Of a stretch of DNA of 64,000 nt, positions 46,740-57,850 are shown piece by piece. Within the stretch, counting starts at the first letter, position 1, and each line of letters opens with the position of its first letter. The notes beneath the pieces were generated by a model. That model searched no databases, was not told the origin of the DNA, and saw nothing but the letters and a program-made list of their open reading frames with translations. Both the position numbers and the translations under genes were made by a program. This DNA comes from Cryptomeria japonica (Eukaryota > Streptophyta > Pinopsida > Cupressales > Cupressaceae). The stretch is taken from positions 441,285,213-441,349,212 of the forward strand of contig NC_081407.1 of NCBI RefSeq assembly GCF_030272615.1, in the 5' to 3' direction.

Positions 46740-47110
46740 AATGATGAATCGACACAAGATTCATCTAGTGGATCCGGAAATGGAAAGGAATGGGTATTTT
46801 TGGCTATCAAGGAAGATGGTCTGGTACCTAAAGAGAAGGCCCTTGATGCTAAAGTTGAATACAAGGATGGATGGGTGATATACAGTGGATGCTCACATCA
46901 TATGACTAGAGATAAAAGGATGTTCTTATCTTTGCAATAATTTGATGGTCGTCTGGTTAGATTTGGAGATGACAAAGAATGAATGATCAAGGGAAGAGGA
47001 ACAATATCACTGGATGGTAAGCATAACACTAATAATGTTTATTATGTTGAAGGTTTAAGGAATAATCTTTTGAGTGTAGGATAGTTGGTGGATAAGGGAT
47101 TTCAGTTATA
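46740..47110 (+). pseudogene. E aspartic protease
   Basis: Reads EWVFLAIKEDG, then WVIYSGCSHHMTRDKRMF. The family motif is D-S-G, so the catalytic Asp is Tyr (one base change) and the following Gly-Asp is Arg-Asp. Downstream RFGDDKE and VEGLRNNLLSVG blocks match the K protease region; TAA and TGA stops interrupt. It stands between gag and the integrase remnant as in complete Copia elements. Confidence 0.82.
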
Positions 47111-47219
47111 GTTCAAGGATGGAAAATGCAAGATGATCAATAGATTTGGATTGGAGATTGCAATCGGTACATAGACTAAATGTAACATCTTTCATTCGAA
47201 CTCCAGTGAGAAGACATGT

Positions 47220-47600
47220 TTGATTTCACAAATTGATGAGATTTGGTTATGGCATAAGAGCTTGTGTCATGTGAATTTTGATTGGAAATTTGTGAAGATC
47301 AGTTCTACTAAGGCAGTTAGAGATATCCCTAAGATTGTAAAGCCCTATAATCTGGTATGTAAGGAATATCAAATGGGAAAGCAAATAATAACTTATGAGA
47401 GAGAACCGATAGTGGAAATAATCATAACTAAACCAGTAGCACCTACACCTGAACAAAATGTTGAGCCAATTACTCCGGCAGTATCAGAAAATTCAACAAT
47501 AACTGAAGATCGGGGCAAAGGAACAAACATTCAGAAGACTCCTAGGTATGTAAGGTTGAATCATTCAAAAGATCAGATCATTGGAGACAAAATCAAATGA
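47220..47600 (+). pseudogene. E integrase zinc finger fused to pre-RT linker by deletion
   Basis: IDEIWLWHKSLCHVNF carries the two His of the HHCC finger, followed by CKEYQMGKQ where the second Cys of CXXC is Tyr. The core (D-D-E) is absent: after QMGKQ the reading jumps directly to a Pro/Glu/Thr-rich linker (KPVAPTPEQNVEP) of the kind that precedes RT. This marks an in-frame internal deletion of roughly the integrase core. The 126-codon frame is open across the junction and ends at TGA 47598-47600. Confidence 0.82.
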
Positions 47601-47930
47601 GTGATGACAAGAAGAAGGTTGGCAGCTTATGAGGTATGTTTAATTTCTCAAGTTATATCGGCATCAATAATTGAAGCTTGTAAAGATGAATGTTGGATGA
47701 AAGTTATGGAAGAAGAATTAGATCAACTAGAAAAGACTAACACATGGACTTTAGTTCCCCGGCCTAAAAATAAGAATGTTGTTGGAACTAAATGGGTTTT
47801 TAGGAATAAATTGAATGAAGATGGACAAGTTGTGAGTAATCAAGCTAGACTGGTTTGTAAAGGATATTCTCAAAAGGAAGGAATTGATTAGGATGAAACC
47901 TTTGCATCGACAGTTATTCACTATGATAAC
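47601..47930 (+). pseudogene. E reverse transcriptase N-terminal remnant
   Basis: Continues after the stop with [59 protein letters not shown] then TAG where Tyr is expected, and DETFA. There the RT ends; the palm with the catalytic Asp pair is deleted and the next readable sequence belongs to RNase H. The second internal deletion of E thus removed most of RT and the start of RNase H. Confidence 0.85.
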
Positions 47931-48152
47931 TAGATGTTGCTATTGATATATCAAAGAATCTGGTATTTCATTCTAAGACAAAGCACATATCTATCAAGTA
48001 TAAATTTTTCAAGGAGAAGGTGGAAGCAAATGAAGTCAGACTAGTTTATGTGAACACTAAAGAGAAGATTGCAGACATCTTCACTAAATCTTTGCCTAAG
48101 AATCATTTGAGTACTTCAGAGACAGATTGGGGGTTTTTACCTCTCCAATAGA
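47930..48152 (+). pseudogene. E RNase H C-terminal remnant
   Basis: The C-terminal end of Copia RNase H is readable with frame changes: SKNLVFHSKTKHISIKYKF, then LVYVNTKEKIADIFTKSLP, ending WGFLPLQ and a stop. The D-E-D motif is mostly gone. About 350 bp of 3' untranslated sequence and the PPT follow. Confidence 0.82.
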
Positions 48153-48503
48153 GACTTGAGTGATGTTGATTGGTATCAGTATGGTATGCATTATCAGATC
48201 TATTACTCATTCTAGATTGATGTGGTGGTGCTACTACTCAGTGAGAGTATTCAGCTATAAGAATCAGATGATTTATGATTTTTCTTTGACATTTATGTTA
48301 GATCTTTGGCATTGATGTCAAAGGGGGAGAGTTATTCCTGTGAAAAAAATAAGGGAGAGATGGGAGTTTGGTTCATAGTTTCATTGCTATATCACTTTGT
48401 GGGAGATTGTTGGTTGTCTTCCATAGGGGAGACTTGTTTGGCATTTCTTGGCACTTGGATGTTTTTCACATCTAGTGTTGCCATCAATGCCAAAGGTGGA
48501 GAT

Positions 48504-49955
48504 TGTTGGAAATTTGGAAGAATTAATTATGTGTTGCATTGATGTTTTGTCATTGATGGCAACACCAGTTGTTTTGGTTGTTTACCAGTTTCTGGTTGGT
48601 TCTGGTAGAGTGGTTGGATTATGATATTGATCTGGTATACTCTGGTATGCTTTGGTTTGTGGAATTGATTTGGATATGTCATTCATGCTATTCAGATGCA
48701 TATCACAATCAGTTGGTTCAAGATTTAATGACTCAGATACTATCATTTGTTCTAGTAGAGTGGTTGGATTATGATATTGATCTGGTATCATTTGTTCTAG
48801 TAGAGTGGTTGGTTCTAATAGAGTGGTTGGATTATGATATTGATCCGGTATATTCCGGTATGCTTTGATTTGTGGAATTGATTTGGATCTATCATTCATG
48901 CTATTCAGATGCATATCATGATTAGTTGGTTCACGATTTAATGACTCAGATACTATCATTTGTTCTAGTAAGACTTTTGGTCACCGGTAAGGGTTTTATC
49001 GAGAGAGCTTTGTTGAAGATATTTTGATGCATGTGATAAGTGGTGTTGGTGCAGCTTCTAGATGGCTTCTGGGATGTTGTTGGTTATCTTGTTCATGTTC
49101 ATGTTGATCGGTCATGTTGCATCTAGGACTCAACCTAATGCTATCTTATTCTACTAGGTTATGGACTGGCTTATGTAACGTGTTGATGGGTGATCTCGAT
49201 GCGTTACCAGATGGATTCATTGATTGGATTATTTTATTTCGGTCTTAGGCTGGCTTGGTTGATCATTGGATTGCGGGTTTATGTTATGAATTTATTGTAT
49301 TATCTCTTAGGTGGCCAACCTAATTTTTTAGGTCCTAGGTTGGTATAAATATGATGTAAGATCTCTTTGTAGATCATGGGATTATGTTATGGGATGGCAA
49401 TGTGATTACCTATGTGTGAATAATATTGTAATCATATGCGGGATTTTTGGTGGATCATAGGTGATTGAATTGGGTTTGTAAGAGAGGTTTAAGAACTCCT
49501 ATCTAAGCCTAACCAAAACTATACTCAGGCATAGGAGGTGCTATCTTTTCAATTTACTCTTCTTTCTAGATTGTAGTCTGGATTTATTTTGTAGTCAATG
49601 AGGCTCCTTTTGTGATGAGCAGTGTACTCTATGTTGTTGGCCTTCCTGCATGTGCAAGCCCCTCATTTTGTAATCACATACTTACTGCAAAAGTATTATC
49701 TGACTATGGGTAGGCTTCCCACCATGTTTTTTCCCTTTACCAGGTTTTCCACGTACAAATCTTGGTGTCATGTGTCTTGGATGGATGGTAACTATTCTAC
49801 GATTTATGTTTATGTTTAATTGCTATATCAGTTATTCCGATATTGGGTTTATGTGTTTTGGTAATAAGGATTTGAATGCTTAAAGTTTTGTAATCTGTTG
49901 ACAACTCATTCACCCCCCCTCTTAGTTGTCCTCTAATTATCTAAGTTTTCTAACA
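48504..49955 (+). repeat. 3' LTR of E, with internal tandem duplication
   Basis: 1452 bp, about 190 bp longer than its partner because a block with GAGTGGTTGGATTATGATAT is present three times (about 48608, 48757, 48821). TATA-like box at 49344-49352. Preceded by PPT CAAAGGTGGAGAT (48491-48503). Confidence 0.88.
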
Positions 49956-51089
49956 GATTCGATAAACACTTTAGATCTAGGTTGACACCTAACAACTAAA
50001 GGATAACACTCCACACATTCATGTGGATAAAAAAAAGATCATCAAAATAGAAGACCTCTAGAGGCAACTTGCAAAATCTAGACTCAAGGTACTAGGGTCT
50101 ACATGTAGACAAAGAGTGTCATCACATGCGACAAATGGGAACCTGGGCACCTATCCCGACCATACCTGGGTACTTGACCCAACTATCCTAGATGCACATG
50201 TGGAGAAATATCAACCTTAAAGGAGTAAGGAATATTAGCTTACTTGGGCTACCAAGGCCTTCCCAATCCTATCTCAGATCACTACCATTGGGCAAGGCAG
50301 AGGGGCCACCATAACCTTTTCTTATCTTATTAAGATGAACTATTCTACCCAAACCCCAAGAATTATTAATTAAGTTATCACTTGATTACAAAGACAAACT
50401 CCAAATGAGATATTCTGGTGATCTAGACTCTAGTTAACCAAGTCGTCTACTCCCCATGACCCGAGTCACTCACTTGGAAGCCTACTCCCCCTAGCATGCA
50501 CCTAGACCTTGGGGTTACAACATTGCACAACATAGAAACATGGGATCTCAATACAATATAATTGAATAACCAAGGTTAAACAATCAATATAAACTCATGA
50601 GACATGAATAACATATGCCATTAACCGTATAAATAACATGGAACACACATAATGCACATAATATCAATGGAATGAGCCCAAAGAATAATAACAACAAGGC
50701 ATAGCATAGTCCATAAAGCCAACATGCAAACAAGAGCCTCCACTATTAAAGACATAACAATAAGCAATAGTATGGAGCACATACATCTTACTCAACCATA
50801 TCATTATACAATCCTCAATAACGAATCACAAATCTCATGTTGGGGCATACTCAAATCATCCTCAACAACAAGGTATCCTCATTCTTGTTGGAGCTATATC
50901 AACATGTACACACAATCCTCAATGGTAAAGCGATATCCCTCTTACCGAAGCCTAGATAACTATAAAACATTCAAATCTGAGCCAAGAACCTCAAGGACAT
51001 AACAACATACCTTTGGTAAAAAGCCAAAATCATTAAAAAACTAATCACAATTGGCAAAATTATCAAAAACCCAGTAAAAAGACAGAATC

Positions 51090-51340
51090 GTGCATTTGAC
51101 CAATCTTTTAGCGCATATGACAAATCCTCTAGCACATTTGCTAAATCTTTTAGAGCATTCATTAAATCTTTTAGAGCATCTGTTAAATTTTTTTAGAACA
51201 TCTATCAATTATTTTAGAGCATTTATTAATTCTTTCAGAGCATTTGTTAATTATTTTAGAGCATTTGTTAATTATTTTAGAGCATTTGTTAATTCTTTCA
51301 GAGCATTTGTTATTTTTTGTCGCACATTTGTTAAACAAAA
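51090..51340. repeat. 21-bp minisatellite (TTTAGAGCATTTGTTAATTA type)
   Basis: About eleven units; the rightmost six are nearly perfect. Since 21 is a multiple of three, one frame is open and spells a seven-residue repeat (FRAFVNY). There is no start context or neighbouring gene, so coding is unlikely. Confidence 0.85.
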
Positions 51341-51418
51341 TAACGCATCCGTTTTCTTAGCCCATATGCCCAAAAACTCTTAGAAAATAAAATTCATAAA
51401 AAATGAAAAACTATATAA

Positions 51419-51635
51419 GCCCGAATGGGTAGGTGAGTTGGCTTGGACAGTCAATTTGCTCCCCATTGGTCTCAGGTTCGACTCCCTCTCAAATTTAAGA
51501 GGGAAGAGTGGTTGCAGGCTCTGGATTCTCTCCCTAGGGGACTAGTCTCACCTCAGTTCACCCCTTCCTGGCTCCAACTTGGGAATAAGTAAGCCCAAAG
51601 TAAGGCAATACCCCTAGCGTAACTAAAAAATAAAT
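51419..51635 (+). mobile_element. tRNA-derived SINE
   Basis: A 217-bp insertion. It has a polymerase III A-box-like TAGGTGAGTTGG (51430-51441) and a perfect B box GGTTCGACTCC (51475-51485), a tRNA-unrelated body, and an A-rich tail (AACTAAAAAATAAAT). It is flanked by near-identical 17-18-bp duplications, AAATGAAAAACTATATAA (51401-51418) and AAATGAAAACTATATAA (51636-51652). Such duplications mark LINE-driven insertion. The homologous place in G1 lacks it. SINE family not identified. Confidence 0.88.
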
Positions 51636-52994
51636 AAATGAAAACTATATAATAAATATTTATCCCAAGGTCTCATATGCACATTTATATTTATCAAACC
51701 ATATGTTAATTTTTGAAAATTGCTCTTGGTAGACAATCTTTTTGCAAACACGAAGAAAACAAACTTTTCAATTAAAAACAATAGAAGGAAATAGATCCCA
51801 GACCTAGAAAAATTGAAGTTAGGGAAAAAGAATCTGAGAAGTGCAATCAAACCAAAATCCAGCCAAATCAAATCAAGCTTTCAAATCTTCAACCATATAG
51901 AAAACTCTCCAAAAATCCAACAACCCGGCAAAGCTCAGGAAAATATATTATATAGAATATTAAAGCCACAACCATGAAATAATGTTGGCCAATCAAAATA
52001 ATAGAATACAATATATTTCTTACCAACCCTTCTCGAAAACCAAGGTAAGAATAATAAAATATTATTTAATTAACTTACCCAATAATTCAGCCAATAGAAT
52101 AATAGGGTAGGTAAGGTAAATATAATATTTAATTAACCCAAAAGGATAAATAGGAAATAAAAATATAATTGACCAAGGATAAATTAAACCATGGGCATGA
52201 TTAAATATAAAAGCCCATTAATAAAATAACCAAGGGTGTATAAATAAATACCCAAATTAATAAATAATAAATATCCAATAGTCATTACATCAATCAATAA
52301 ATAATCAGCAATATAAAATCACTTATTAAATAGAAATTCCAATATTAATCTCTTACTAATATTAAATATTAATGTCATCTAATAATTTAATTTATTATTA
52401 TAAACTATGTAACTCAATTAATTTAATTTAATATTATTAAACTATATAGATCAATTAATTAATTAATAATTTAATTATTCAATAATCATAACACTACAAA
52501 GCAATCCAACATAGGATAACTCAAGAAACCACTTGACACTAAACAACAACTCACACCAAGACTCTAAATTGACAAGGGTAATCAACTTAAACCTAGAGTG
52601 TAGAATGGGTTTTCATGTCATCTTTGATCAACTTGCCATTGGGATAAGACATGCTCAGACCTGTGAAGCTAGGTGGAGTCGATGTCTGGTACTTGCAAAC
52701 CTGTCACCACCAATACATGTACAACAACATATATCATAAATGATCATGCAAGTGAAGATAATCTCAACATCATATCATACTCGCAATGAGTGATATGATA
52801 TTGTCTCTATCACAAACATAGTAGAAGATAGTCATGACAACCAAGCACTATAAAAATCATCACCATATCTAATATAATCATGAAATATGGTTAGTACATC
52901 ATAAGATACCATCAAATCATCATTAAGTAGACTAAACTATATCGATATGGTCTATTAATGCAAAAAGACAAGATGAATTAGGGAGGGACACTAC

Positions 52995-54070
52995 ATCACA
53001 AGCCATGTTCATAAATGTTGGATGAATACTTGGGAAAAAATTTGACCATTGTTTGAAATTTGTTTGATATGAAACATGTTTGATTGCCACAATTGATTAT
53101 TTTGTTTGCGAAGATTATTTTATTTGCCAATGTTTGAAATGTTGATTATGTCTTTTACTTGTGATTCACTTTTTAACAAGCACAAAAAAAAAAATGTTTG
53201 TTCGACTTTGAAAGAAGGCACTCATGCACTTTCAACAACAAATCCTAAGGTTGGCAGGAAAATACTTGTTGGGTTCCAACTTGAGATTACTCTCAATCGT
53301 GCCTACTCATAGCAGATAGCCTAGGAACTTGGTAGAATTGGCTCCCCTCCACATCACTCACTTCTTTGAGCACACCAAGTTCCGAATTCCTTAGGTCATC
53401 ACTTCCCAAGGAACTGCTATCTCTACAATGAGCCGCAAAATTATGGGACGACTTCGGAGGTCCGACCTCCTACACCAACAAATAGAAGGTTTTGGGTTTC
53501 TAAACATAAGGGATCATAGTCAAAGCATCTGTATGAGTGTCCATAATAAGAAGTGGTTTCCACTCCATTAAAGGAGGCCTCCTAGCCTACAGAGGTTACG
53601 CTCTATAGGTTTTTACATGTCATGCAAGCACTAAGTGAGACATAATGTTGTTATGGCAGCATATAACACTCATCACTTGCAAATTTCATCACAAACATAT
53701 TTTTAAATAGTGGTTTGGAAGGGCTTGGCTTCAGCCTATTGCCACTTGGGTCGTTCCCTCTCACCCATCCTTATGGGCTTCTCGGGAGTCAGGCCCTCTA
53801 AATTTTAAAACATGCATAACATCTAAGAGAAGACATGGCAAACACTGGTTTTTTAACCTTTGAAAATCAAAATGTGCTCTAAGTCAAATGTAATCCTTTG
53901 ACCGCATCTTTCACCAAATGCATTAGTAATTTGTACTTTAAAATTTGACTTGTATTTTCCACAAATCTACCAACAATGTCAAAGACTCAAGAACTATAAA
54001 TCTCCATCAAAAATTGTGATTCTTTGACCTCTTAGATTAATCTATGTGAAACTTGTCCAATTTTACCACC
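52995..54070. other. Unclassified AT-rich stretch
   Basis: No gene. 53330-53600 and 53720-53810 are less AT-rich and look like remnants of an unknown repeat. From about 54000 the sequence grades into the 50-bp array. Confidence 0.4.
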
Positions 54071-54607
54071 CTATATTAATCTAGATGAAATTTGCATGAA
54101 CGCAAGATTAATTTACCAACCTAAATTAATCTAGATGAAAGTTGCATGTATGCAAGATTAATTTACCAACCTAAATTAATCTAGATGAAAATTGCATGTA
54201 TGCAAGATTAATTTACTAGCCTAAATTAATCTAGATGAAGGTTGCATGAATGCATGATTAATTTACCATCCTAAATTAATCTAGATGAAAGTTGCATGTA
54301 ATGCAAGATTAATTTATCATCCTAAATTAATTTACTTGAAAGCTACATGTAATGCAAGATTAATTTACCAACCTAAATTAGTCTAGATGAAAATTGCATG
54401 CCTGCATAATTAATTTGCAAACCTAAATTAAGCTAGATAAAAGTTGCATGGATGCATGATTAATTTATCAACCTAAATTAATCTAGATTAAGGTTGCATG
54501 AATGCAAGATTAATTTACCATCCTAAATTAGTCTAAATGAAAGTTGCATGCATTCATGATTAATTTACCAGCCTATATTAATCTAGATGAAAGGTTGCAT
54601 GAATGCT
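54071..54607. repeat. 50-bp minisatellite array
   Basis: About eleven units of CTAAATTAATCTAGATGAAA, a GTTGCATG(A/T)ATGCA segment and AGATTAATTTACCAAC. The first four units are exactly 50 bp apart (54071, 54121, 54171, 54221); later ones vary by a base. Each unit carries ATTAAT twice and TCTAGA once. Confidence 0.92.
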
Positions 54608-55547
54608 TTGAATTTTTTTTCTTTTTACAACAACAAAATTAAAAACACCATAACTTCTTCAATTCTTATCCAAAACACAAACAATAAAATGATCTGGAAA
54701 GGTGAGAACAAGATCTAAAAAAACCTCGAAATCATTTGTTTTGATTCTGCACTTAAATTATTGTGTAGCCAAATGATTAGGATGGTTTTAGAAGAAGGAT
54801 TTGCAATTAATCCATGAAAAATCTGCAACTTCACAAAACTTTCAAAAAATATTAGATCCAAGAATATTCACATCGAGTTAACTAGAAAATGTAACTAGGA
54901 AATTGGAATAAAGCATCTAATTAGGAAAACACAAACCTAATCATGCAAATGAAATATATCCTAATTCAATCAATAGAAACATAGAAATAAAGCACTAAAA
55001 TTAAATGCAAACCAAACAAGAGTGTTCCTTCCATGTTATTCCATTGTTCTTCTTCCACCTTCAAATTTGATGTGGATCTCACATACAAAGTACAAATGCA
55101 AGTGAAAATAAATATGGAGGGATGAAAATCGCAACATAAGATTACTTGAAGCATGGTTGAAAATGATGAAGAAATGAGCTCAATTTAAAGAAAAATCAAT
55201 GAGGGTATCAATTTGGAATGAATGATTCGAAAGAGGCAATTGAATTCAAGAAAGGCATGATTTTTCCAAAAAGCCGCAAGACACAAAAGGAGATTGATGC
55301 AGGTATTCAAAAAACTCTGTCAGTATCTCCTAGTAATAGGATAGGGAAGCATTTGCTCTCTTTGGGCAGACCTAAAAAAGTTAGGTCATATATCTGAGAC
55401 CTCGGTAAAGAGGTATAATAAATCAGTAGCTAGCCCCTCGGTTACTAGGTTGGTGGTTATTAAGAGGAATTTGCAAAGTAGTTTTGGAGATCATAAAGTT
55501 TCTTTGAAAAATGGGAAGAGGGGAGCTTCTGCCTCCCCTCAAGGACA
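54608..55547. other. No confident gene; right part may be LINE ORF1 tail
   Basis: 54608-55250 shows nothing recognisable. From about 55295 one plus frame reads GIQKTLSVSPSNRIGKHLLS, then stops. It could be the decayed end of LINE ORF1, which normally lies just before ORF2, but no diagnostic motif is present. Confidence 0.35.
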
Positions 55548-56562
55548 ATGAGGATCATTTCATGGAATGTTAGGGGCTTAAATGCCCCTAACAAGAGATG
55601 CTTAATTAAGTCTCAGATTGACTTAATTAAGTGATGTTTTTTTGCTTCAGGAAACTAAGTTGTCTTTAGAATCTGCTGATGTGATTTTTTCTTCTTGGAA
55701 AAGGTGGAAGTATGTCTTTGTTTCTTCTTCTGGGGCCTCAGGTGGTTTGGCTCTTTTATGGAATAGTTATAATGTTGAGTTACAACTTGTTGCTTCTGCT
55801 GCTAATTGGATGTTGTCTTTTGTCAAGAGTAAGGTCTCAAATGTTAAGTTTTGGATTTTTAATATATATGCCCCTTCAAGAATTCAAGACAAATGTAAAT
55901 TGTGGAGTGAGCTTGGGAGGATGTCCTCCCCTTTGAGACAAGGATCTTTTATTGTTTTTGGGGGAGATTTGAATTCTATTTTTGAATTAGGGGAGAAGAG
56001 TGGAGGTATTCTCCCTAACAAAAGGATTATGGATTATTTTGGGGCCTTCATGTTTGATCTGGGTCTTTTTTATTGCAAAACTCAGAATGGTGTTTTTACA
56101 TGGACTAATATGAGAAGGGGTTTTTATCAGATAGCTGAAAGATTAGATAGGTTCTTATTATCTGAAAATTGGATTGACTTAGATGTTGAATTCTTTTCTT
56201 CTATTCTTCCCAATCCAGGTTCAGACCACTTTCCAATCTCCTTCTCCATCCTTGAGGAAAGACCTCTTCACAAGTCACCCTTTAAGTTTGAGCCTATGTG
56301 GTTTAGAGATTCCTCTTTTCTACCTTTACTTAAAAAATGGTGCGAGTCTACTCCTTTTGTTTCGGGTTCTAGAATGTTTCAAATTGCCAGAAAGCTCACT
56401 TTTTTAAAGTTGAATATTCGAGAGTGGAACTTGGTTCATTTTAAGAATATTTTTGAAGAAAAGAAGAGAATTCAGGATATGATAGAATTTTTAAAAAATC
56501 ATGTGATTCAACATGGGATGGTTCCTAGGGTTTTTGATGAACTAAAGTCACTCAAGTTTTAG
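55548..56562 (+). pseudogene. LINE ORF2 endonuclease domain
   Basis: Starts at ATG 55548 with MRIISWNVRGLN, the classic opening of the apurinic-type (EEP) endonuclease of plant L1 LINEs, where Asn is a metal-site residue. After a frameshift near 55630 it continues LQETKLS (catalytic Glu), ASGGLALLWN, FWIFNIYAPS, FIVFGGDLNSI (Asp and Asn), FTWTNMRRG, ERLDRFL and GSDHFPI (the Ser-Asp-His end of the fold). Thus all catalytic blocks are present. It ends at TAG 56560-56562. The domain nicks target DNA to prime reverse transcription in the nucleus. The linker towards RT follows in the same frame. Confidence 0.92.
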
Positions 56563-57850
56563 CTTGAGGATATTTTGGATAGGGAGGAAATTTATTGGAG
56601 ACAAAAGTCTAGGGAATTATGGCTTTCAAATGGGGATAGAAATACAATTTTTTTTCATTCCTCTACCAAGTTGAAGACGAGTAGGAATAGGATTGCTTGT
56701 ATACAGGATCAGGAAGGTAAAATATTGACCAAGCAAGATGATATTGCTAAGGAGGCAGTTAGGTTTTTTAAAACTCTTTTGACATCAAAAGTAAGAGATG
56801 CCAACAATTTTGATTCTCATGTCCCCTCTCTGGTAACCATGGAAGATAATAGGATTTTAATGGCACCTTTCTCCCTAGAAGAAGTTAAAGAAACAATTTT
56901 TGCTATGAACCCTAACAAAGCTTCTGGTCCTGATAGTTATAAACCTTTGTTTTTTTAGAAATGTTGGGACTTTGCCATAAATGATTTTTATTGGCTCTTG
57001 ACGAGGCTAGGCAGAATAGGTCTATTTTGAAAGAATTGAATACAACTTTGATTTCAATTATTCCTAAAAAAGAGGATATAACATCTTTTGTTGACTTTTG
57101 GCCTATTTCTCTATGTAATACCTTATATAAAATATTCACTAAGGCAATTTCTTTAAGGTTAGCGAAGATTTTACCTAAGATTATTTCTTTGGAGCAAGGG
57201 GGTTTTGTTCCAAGGAGGGAAACTGCAGAAGGTGCAATTGTGGTGCATGAGGTGTTGCATTCTATCTCCTCCCAGAAAACTCTGGCCATGATTCTCAAGC
57301 TTGATATGATGAAGGCCTATGACAGAGTAGAATGGCAAGCTTTATGTAGGATACTGTTGAGGTTGGGTTTTTCCAATGCTTGGGTAAAGTGGATTCGTTC
57401 TTGTATATCTCCTACAAGATTTTCGATGATTCTGAATGGTTCTCCTTGTGGTCTTTTCTCTTCTTTTGGAGGTTTAAGACAAGGAGATCCCCTTTCTCCT
57501 TTTTTGTTTATTCTTCTTGTTGAATCTTTTAGTTGGGCTATCAAGGCTGCTCGATTGGGGGGTCTTTGGAGAGGTATTAGAATTCAAAATTATCCTCAGA
57601 ATATTTCACATTGTCTCTTTGCTAATGATACTTTGTTATTTGGTCATGCCTCTTTAGCAAAGGCTAGAGTAATTTCAGAGATAATATAGGAGTATGCTTT
57701 GTTCTCTGGCCAGAAAGTAAATGTTGACAAGTCAAAAGTTTTTTCCCTAAATACTTCACTACTTGTCCAGAAGAGATTGCATTCCTTTTGGGGTTTTGAG
57801 ATTGGTAATCTGCCATGTACATATCTTGGGATCCCTTTCTTAGTTAAAAA
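56563..57850 (+). pseudogene. LINE ORF2 linker and reverse transcriptase, cut by element C
   Basis: In frame after the endonuclease stop: WLSNGDRNTIFFH (conserved L1 linker) and MNPNKASGPDSY. A TAG and a frameshift near 56958-56990 lead into RT: RSILKELNTTLISIIPKKE, the FWPISLCNTLYKIFTKAIS block, LKLDMMKAYDRVEW (first Asp), GLRQGDPLSPFLFIL, then CLFANDTLLFG, where the FADD box has Asn for the first Asp. A TAG at 57687-57689 and the CTYLGIPF block follow. The sequence stops abruptly at 57850 where element C begins. So this is the 5' half or more of an L1-type LINE; the RNase H or C-terminal part and the poly-A tail are not in the window. Confidence 0.92.

Larger units (their letters stand above)
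44393..49955 (+). mobile_element. Element E: internally deleted Copia element
   Basis: 5.56 kb, plus strand. LTRs 44393-45656 and 48504-49955. Candidate TSD GATCC (44388-44392) and GATTC (49956-49960), one base apart. The interior is only 2.85 kb because most of integrase and most of RT are missing, while gag, protease, the integrase zinc finger, the RT N-terminus and the RNase H C-terminus remain in order. Different family from K (different LTR and gag). Confidence 0.9.
49961..52994. repeat. G2 repeat, right segment
   Basis: Resumes G2 after E and parallels 28730-28990 plus 40581-43582. Contains the clearer 21-bp array and the SINE insertion, which G1 lacks. It ends at GGGAGGGACACTACA; read on the minus strand this would be a Gypsy-like LTR start TGTAGTGTCCCTCCC. 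No gene seen. Confidence 0.6.

Noticed and set aside
51430-51485. tRNA gene from A- and B-box matches
   Set aside because: No acceptor-stem or anticodon arm pairing is visible, and the unit has a long 3' body, A-rich tail and target duplications; a SINE explains it.
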